From positions 62,001 through 126,000 of the forward strand of contig NZ_JBFBCI010000011.1 in the NCBI RefSeq assembly GCF_040683095.1: a stretch of 64,000 nt of DNA. The letters run 5' to 3'. Both the position numbers and the translations under genes were made by a program. Shown here one piece after another: positions 59,680 through 64,000 of the stretch (its first letter is position 1; every line of letters begins with the position of its first letter). Origin of the DNA: Sphaerisporangium sp040683095 (lineage in GTDB: Bacteria > Actinomycetota > Actinomycetes > Streptosporangiales > Streptosporangiaceae). The notes under the pieces are model-generated. The model did not search any database and had not been told where the DNA came from. It saw only the letters and a list, made by a program, of their open reading frames with translations.

Positions 59680-59923
59680 TCTGCCCACCTTATTCGGAAT
59701 CTGAACGTGTTCGACATCGGGTGCCGGTCTCACCGCCCCCGCGGGGACGGCGTGATCGGACGTCATCCGCGTCTACACACGTGGCGGGCCCTGTCAAGCC
59801 ACGATAGGAACTCGGTCAACGGTAGCAACGCCTCGCCCACAGGTCATAGAGCGGGCCGCCCGTGATCTCTACCTTGGTAGCCGATCTTTTGCTCAGGATC
59901 GATCGTCCCAGATAGAGGTGACC

Positions 59924-60826
59924 ATGGTCGGAAAGATCGCGTTGGTCCTGGCCGCCGCGGTGGTGTGCGCCCCCCTGACGGCCGTCGCGGCGGCGGCCGA
60001 TCCGGTGCCCCCGGTGATGGCGGCGCTCGGCGATTCGATCAGCGCGGGCTTCAACGCCTGCGGCTGGTACGTCCCCTGCGCCTCGCGGTCGTGGTCGTCC
60101 GGGGACGACGCCGGCGTCAACAGCCACTACCTGCGCATGCTCGCGATCGACCAGGCCGTCAAGGGGCACAACCTGAACTTCGCCGTGCCCGGGTCCACCA
60201 GCGCCGAGCTGGCCGCCCAGGCCGAGAAGGCCGTGGCGGCCAAGGCGGCCTACGTCACGATCCTGATCGGCGCGCAGGACGCCTGCGCGGGCGAGGAGTC
60301 CAGGATGACGCCCGTCCCGACGTACCGGGCCCGCGTCGAGCGGGCCCTGGCCGTGCTGGCCCCCACGGGCGCGAAGGTCTTCGCCGCGAGCATCCCCGAC
60401 ATCAAGCGGCTGTGGCGCCTGGGCAAGGACAACGTCGTGGCCCGCTCGTTCTGGGCGATCGGCCACATCTGCCCGGCGATGCTGGCCCGCGCGTCCTCCG
60501 CCGCCAAGAAGGACCGGGCCCGCCGCGACCGCGTCCGCGAGCGGGTGCGCGACTACAACGAGGCGCTGGCCGAGGCGTGCGCCGCGTACGGGCCCGGGTG
60601 CAGGACCGACGGCGGCGCCGTGTTCGCCTACCCCTTCACGCTGGACGAGGTCAGCAAGTGGGACTTCTTCCACCCCAACGCCGACGGCCAGCAGGCGCTC
60701 GCCCGGGCGACGTTCAAGGCCGGTTTCCCGTGGGACCCCGGAACGCTCACCCGCGAGCCGCTCGCCTCCGGCGCCAGGGCCGGTAGCCGGCATCCGGCGG
60801 GGGCAAGGAACCGGTCGCGATCGTGA
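59924..60826 (+). CDS. Secreted SGNH/GDSL esterase with Gln in the block III position
   Basis: 300 residues from ATG at 59924 (GAGG about 6 bases upstream). Signal peptide MVGKIALVLAAAVVCAPLTA, cleavage after AVAAAA near residue 25. SGNH landmarks: block I ALGDSISAG (Ser38), block II VPGSTSAEL (Gly), block III where the oxyanion Asn normally sits reads IGAQDAC (Gln118 for Asn), block V WDFFHPN (Asp247, His250). Extracellular lipase or esterase; paired Cys suggest disulfides. The basic C-terminal extension (RNRSRS) is unusual. The change of Asn to Gln may lower activity. Confidence 0.85.
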   Translation: MVGKIALVLAAAVVCAPLTAVAAAADPVPPVMAALGDSISAGFNACGWYVPCASRSWSSGDDAGVNSHYLRMLAIDQAVKGHNLNFAVPGSTSAELAAQAEKAVAAKAAYVTILIGAQDACAGEESRMTPVPTYRARVERALAVLAPTGAKVFAASIPDIKRLWRLGKDNVVARSFWAIGHICPAMLARASSAAKKDRARRDRVRERVRDYNEALAEACAAYGPGCRTDGGAVFAYPFTLDEVSKWDFFHPNADGQQALARATFKAGFPWDPGTLTREPLASGARAGSRHPAGARNRSRS

Positions 60827-60860
60827 GCGGATACGAGCGAACGCATGTTTTGATGACGGC

Positions 60861-60990
60861 GTGAGGCCAGGCTGAGTGGGGGCGGTCGCAGGGAATTCAC
60901 CCGCAGACCGCCTACCGGTGGTTCCGGGAGGGCAAGATGCCCGTCCCGGCTCGCCGCCTGCCCACCGGCACGATCGTCGTGGACGCCCCC
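60861..60990 (+). pseudogene. IS607-type serine recombinase fragment (N-terminal MerR-like HTH)
   Basis: The frame reads AEWGRSQGIHPQTAYRWFRE, GKMPVPARRLPTGTIVVDAP, which is the start of IS607-family TnpA (family wording: E-WA-x-x-QGVHPQTAYRWFREGKLPVPARR). The GTG that should begin it (60861) is one base out of frame, and after VVDAP the sequence diverges and stops at 61093-61095. No catalytic resolvase domain or TnpB remains nearby. A footprint of an old insertion. Confidence 0.75.
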
Positions 60991-61218
60991 GCCATCCCGA
61001 TCGCCACGGGGCCGCACTCGTCCAGCACGATCGGGATGTCGGGTGAAGCCCCCGTCCAGGTCGGAAGTGGGAAGGCGGGGGAGGCGCGTATGTGATCTAC
61101 ATTGTAAAGGGCGTGGCCCGGGTTCACCCCTCCCTGGAGAATCCGCGCCACGCCAACTCTCACAACGAACCGAGCGCCCGCGCGGTGTCCGAAAGGCGCG
61201 GGAACATCGGCGGGACGG
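60991..61218. other. Remnant/intergenic sequence after the IS607 fragment
   Basis: No gene seen; with the fragment above it makes a 392-base gap between the esterase and the tricorn gene. Contains TACATTGTA (61098-61106) within a 12-mer TTGTAAAGGGCG also found beside the TetR operator at 46729-46740. No terminator for the tricorn gene is obvious. Confidence 0.35.
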
Positions 61219-64000
61219 TCAGGTGCGTGGGGGCAGTGGTGGGACGGCCAGGTGGGGGCGGCTCGCCGGGCGGGGGGCGTGGGCGGGTTGTTCGGCCAGC
61301 CGCTCCAGCGCGACGTCGATCGCGCGCTCCAGCTGGGTGTCCACCCCGCGCGCGTAGTCCTGCGGGGTGATATCGACCTCGATGTCGGGGTCGGTGCCAT
61401 AGTTCTCCACGCGCCAGCCGACGTCGTCGAAGGCGAAGGAGAACTCCGGCTGGGTGGTGACCGTGCCGTCCGCGAGCCGGTGGCGCGGCCAGATGCCGAT
61501 CACGCCGCCCCAGGTGCGCTTGCCGATGAGCGGGCCGAGGCCGAGCAGTTTGAAGGTGTGGCTGAAGATGTCGCCGTCGGAGCCGGCGAACTCGTTGGTG
61601 ATCGCCACCATCGGGCCGCGCGGGGACTCTGAGGGGTAGGCCTCGGGCACGCCCCAGCGCGGGAAGTCGTACCCCAGCCGCCGCCGGGCGAGCTTCTGCA
61701 TCAGCAGGCTGGAGACGTTGCCGCCGCCGTTGAACCGGACGTCCACCACCAGGCCCTCGTGGTCGTACTCGGCCAGGAAGCCCCGGTGGAACTCGGCGTA
61801 GCCGTCGACGCCCATGTCGGGGATGTGGATGTAGCCGACCCGGCCGCCGGTGCGCTCGTGGGTGCGCCGCCGGTTGGCCTCCACCCAGTCGCGGTAGCGG
61901 GCGGGCTGCTCGTCGGCGATCGCCTTGACGGTGACGCGCCGCGGCGGGGCGTCACCGCGGCGGATGGTCAGCTCGACCTCCTGGCCGGCCTGGTTGACCA
62001 GTAGCCGCGCCGGGCCGTCGGGGCCCTCGACGGGCCGCCCGTTGATCGCCACGACGGTGTCGCCGGGCCGCACGTCCAGGCCGGGGCGGTTGAGCGGGGA
62101 GGTGGCGTCCGGGTCCCACGGGTCGCCGCGGACGATGGCGGCGATGGTGTGCGCGCCGTCGGCGTAGGACCAGTCGACGCCGAGCTTGCCCTGGGAGTAG
62201 TGCGGCCGGGGGCGGTACTCGCCGCCGCTCTCGTAGGCGTGGGAGGTGCCGAGCTCGCCCTGCACCTCCCACAGCAGGTCGGAGAACTCGCCGCGGGTGC
62301 CCACCCGGTCGACCAGGGGCAGGTAGCGGTCGTAGACGGCGTCCCAGTCGATGCCGGACATGTCGTCGGCCCAGAAGTGCTCGCGCTGGAGCCGCCAGGC
62401 CTCGCGGAACATCTGCCGCCATTCGGCGTCGGGGCTGACCGACACCTTGACGCGGTCCAGGTCGATCCAGCCGCCGGCCCTGCTCGGGGAGTCGTCGTCG
62501 GAGGGGGACTCGCCGGCCTTGATCACCCGCAGGCGGTGTCGCGCGCGGTACAGCAGGGTGGTGCCGTCCCGGCCGAGCTGGAACTCGGTGACGCCCGAGA
62601 CCAGGGTCTCCAGCTTCTGCCGGGTCAGGTCGTAGGCCTGCAGGGTGCCGGTGACCGGGTCGGCGTAGTCGTCGCCGCGGCTGCCCTCGACGGGGGAGGA
62701 GGTGAACAGCACCTTGTCCTTCATGGCGGCCACGCTGTCGTAGCGGCCCTCGGCGACCGGGAAGGCGACGACGCGGCGGTCGATGCCGTCGAAGTCGATG
62801 CGCAGGCGCGGGCCGTCCGGATCGTCCTGCGCGGCGGATCCGGCGGCGTCCTGCGCCCCGTCCGGGCCTGCGGGGGCCTGCTTGTCGGAGTCGTCGCCCT
62901 TGCCCCCGACCGTCCCCTTGTCCGTGCCTTTGCCGTCGCCGTCCTTGCCGCCGTCGCCGGACAGGGGTTTCGGCTCGGGGACGAAGGGCGAGCCGACGTC
63001 GGCGCGCAGCGCCACCGCGTACGGGCGGGTGCCGAGCGGGAAGCCGAGGTCGAACTGCAGCTCGTCGCGGACCGGGTTGAAGACGCGTTCCCCGATGAAG
63101 TACAGGTAGCGGCCCTCGGGGTCGAAGGCGGGCGCGCGGTCGCGCAGCACCGGCCGGGTGGCGAGGCGGGACTCGCCGGTGGCGAGCTCGTACACGCGGA
63201 TCGCGGTGGTCTGCGCGGACTCGGGGCGGGTGTAGGCGAGCCAGTCGCCGGCCGGGGACCACGCGGGGTCCTCGATGCGGCCGAAGCCGCTGCGGTCGGC
63301 GACGGTCAGCGTGGCCTCCCCGCCGGCGGGCAGGTCGACGACCAGCAGCTCGTTGCGGTGGTTGGTCAGCGCGACGCGGTCGGCCGCGGGTGAGACGGTC
63401 AGGGAGATCGCGCGCCCGGTGTCCAGGTGGTCCAGGCGCAGGGGGGTGGCGCTGCCGTCGGCGGTGAGCACGATCAGCACCTCGCGGTCGCCCTCGTCGC
63501 TGGCGGCGGCCACCAGGCGTTCGGCGTCCTTCAGCCAGGTCAGCAGGCGGTAGCGGACGCCGTCGGGCTCGCCGTGCTGGCGGACCGGGCCCTCCCAGCC
63601 GGCGAAGGAGTAGGCCTTGCCGCGGGTGGTGATGGCCAGGCCGCTGCCGTCGGGGGACAGGGTGGCGCTGTCGAGGTAGTGGGCGGCGGGGACGAACCTG
63701 CGGTTGCGCTGGGTGCGCGGGCTGCCCAGCCGCATGTGCACGCGGCGGGCCTCGCCGTCGTCGGGGTCCAGGACGTACAGCTCGGCGCCTGCGTGGTAGA
63801 CCAGGCGCCGGCCGTCGCCGGAGAGGTTGCGGGCGTAGTAGTCGGCGTGGTCGGTGTGGCGGCGCAGGTCCTGGCCCTCGGGGGTGCAGGAATAGACGTT
63901 GCCGACGCCCTCGTGGTCGGACAGGAAGTAGACGCGCTCGCCGGCCCAGCAGGGGGAGGCGAGGTTGCCGGCCAGGGTGATCAGGCGGGTGAACTCGCCG
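61219..64000 (-). CDS. tri: Tricorn protease, 5' end beyond the window
   Basis: At least 927 residues; the frame stays open to the right edge, so the N-terminal propeller is incomplete. Tricorn degrades oligopeptides released by the proteasome. Visible parts: six- and seven-bladed propeller repeats (ATLSPDGSGLAITTRGKAYS, PAWSPAGDWLAYTRP, FDPEGRYLYFIGER), then the C1 domain (REAWRLQREHFWADDMSGID), catalytic His in GELGTSHAYE, a PDZ domain (LDVRPGDTVVAINGRPV), and the C2 domain with nucleophile Ser in NEFAGSDGDIFSH, plus ENYGTDPDIEVDITP. An acidic/Gly/Lys-rich insert lies between the propellers (GDGGKDGDGKGTDKG and on). Complete catalytic set; it looks functional. Confidence 0.92.
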   Translation of the reverse strand, partial: GEFTRLITLAGNLASPCWAGERVYFLSDHEGVGNVYSCTPEGQDLRRHTDHADYYARNLSGDGRRLVYHAGAELYVLDPDDGEARRVHMRLGSPRTQRNRRFVPAAHYLDSATLSPDGSGLAITTRGKAYSFAGWEGPVRQHGEPDGVRYRLLTWLKDAERLVAAASDEGDREVLIVLTADGSATPLRLDHLDTGRAISLTVSPAADRVALTNHRNELLVVDLPAGGEATLTVADRSGFGRIEDPAWSPAGDWLAYTRPESAQTTAIRVYELATGESRLATRPVLRDRAPAFDPEGRYLYFIGERVFNPVRDELQFDLGFPLGTRPYAVALRADVGSPFVPEPKPLSGDGGKDGDGKGTDKGTVGGKGDDSDKQAPAGPDGAQDAAGSAAQDDPDGPRLRIDFDGIDRRVVAFPVAEGRYDSVAAMKDKVLFTSSPVEGSRGDDYADPVTGTLQAYDLTRQKLETLVSGVTEFQLGRDGTTLLYRARHRLRVIKAGESPSDDDSPSRAGGWIDLDRVKVSVSPDAEWRQMFREAWRLQREHFWADDMSGIDWDAVYDRYLPLVDRVGTRGEFSDLLWEVQGELGTSHAYESGGEYRPRPHYSQGKLGVDWSYADGAHTIAAIVRGDPWDPDATSPLNRPGLDVRPGDTVVAINGRPVEGPDGPARLLVNQAGQEVELTIRRGDAPPRRVTVKAIADEQPARYRDWVEANRRRTHERTGGRVGYIHIPDMGVDGYAEFHRGFLAEYDHEGLVVDVRFNGGGNVSSLLMQKLARRRLGYDFPRWGVPEAYPSESPRGPMVAITNEFAGSDGDIFSHTFKLLGLGPLIGKRTWGGVIGIWPRHRLADGTVTTQPEFSFAFDDVGWRVENYGTDPDIEVDITPQDYARGVDTQLERAIDVALERLAEQPAHAPRPASRPHLAVPPLPPRT

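Overview
This is a very GC-rich actinomycete chromosome segment: GTG starts are common, third codon positions are almost all G or C, purine-rich ribosome sites are clear, and several transcripts look leaderless. The gene content fits a Streptosporangiales-type actinomycete (Nonomuraea/Streptosporangium relatives). That placement is inferred from gene content only. The cluster of an FHA protein, a MerR protein (FtsR-like), a DUF151 nuclease, a second MerR protein and gcvP is a conserved actinobacterial housekeeping block. I saw no rRNA, tRNA, CRISPR array, intact insertion sequence or prophage.

Layout. 1-2.5 kb: the end of a LanC-like gene, then a molybdate-type ABC permease and ATPase (modBC) whose ATPase has lost several catalytic residues. 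2.7-6.0 kb: fused isobutyryl-CoA mutase icmF behind a striking 17-bp inverted-repeat operator. 6-8.1 kb: two broken regulator fragments, two small proteins and a MOSC-domain protein. 8.1-13.4 kb: two drug-efflux-type MFS transporters, one with a divergent TetR regulator and one with a downstream MarR regulator, each beside inverted-repeat operators. 13.4-14.8 kb: an exopolyphosphatase-like protein and a small membrane protein. 14.8-19.7 kb: a four-gene operon that reads like a split Dna2/UPF1-type nuclease-helicase (coiled-coil protein, Fe-S PD-(D/E)XK nuclease, beta-barrel protein, DEAxQ-box SF1 helicase). I regard this as the most interesting locus.

19.8-33.8 kb: a membrane Ser/Thr kinase, an SSS-family carboxylate symporter with its DUF3311 partner, a CocE-type hydrolase, and a fused anthranilate synthase trpE(G) preceded by a textbook trp attenuator (leader peptide with WW). 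Then come thyX, a MoaD-like protein without the Gly-Gly tail, a flavohemoglobin, a gamma-glutamyl-GABA hydrolase homologue that lacks its nucleophile Cys, an acyl-CoA dehydrogenase and a methyltransferase. 34.0-43.5 kb: CDP-alcohol phosphotransferase, a nucleotidyltransferase fused to a catalytically degenerate phosphomannomutase domain, the FHA/MerR/DUF151/MerR block, and glycine decarboxylase gcvP under a tandem glycine riboswitch.

43.6-49.4 kb: a repeat protein, small proteins, a TetR regulator and a principal-like sigma factor. 49.5-59.7 kb: dispersed menaquinone genes (menE and menD divergent, menF 6 kb away), with a methyltransferase, a DedA protein, a GntR regulator, a coiled-coil protein and a three-gene sugar ABC importer (binding protein, permease, single-domain ATPase) between them. 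59.9-64 kb: a secreted GDSL esterase, a decayed IS607-type recombinase fragment, and most of a tricorn protease that runs off the right edge.

Themes. Several proteins keep the fold but have lost canonical catalytic residues (ModC-like, PuuD-like, PGM domain, MoaD-like, GDSL). RNA-level control is prominent (trp attenuator, glycine riboswitch). Many regulators sit next to convincing palindromic operators. All functions are read from sequence motifs by eye; no database search was run.
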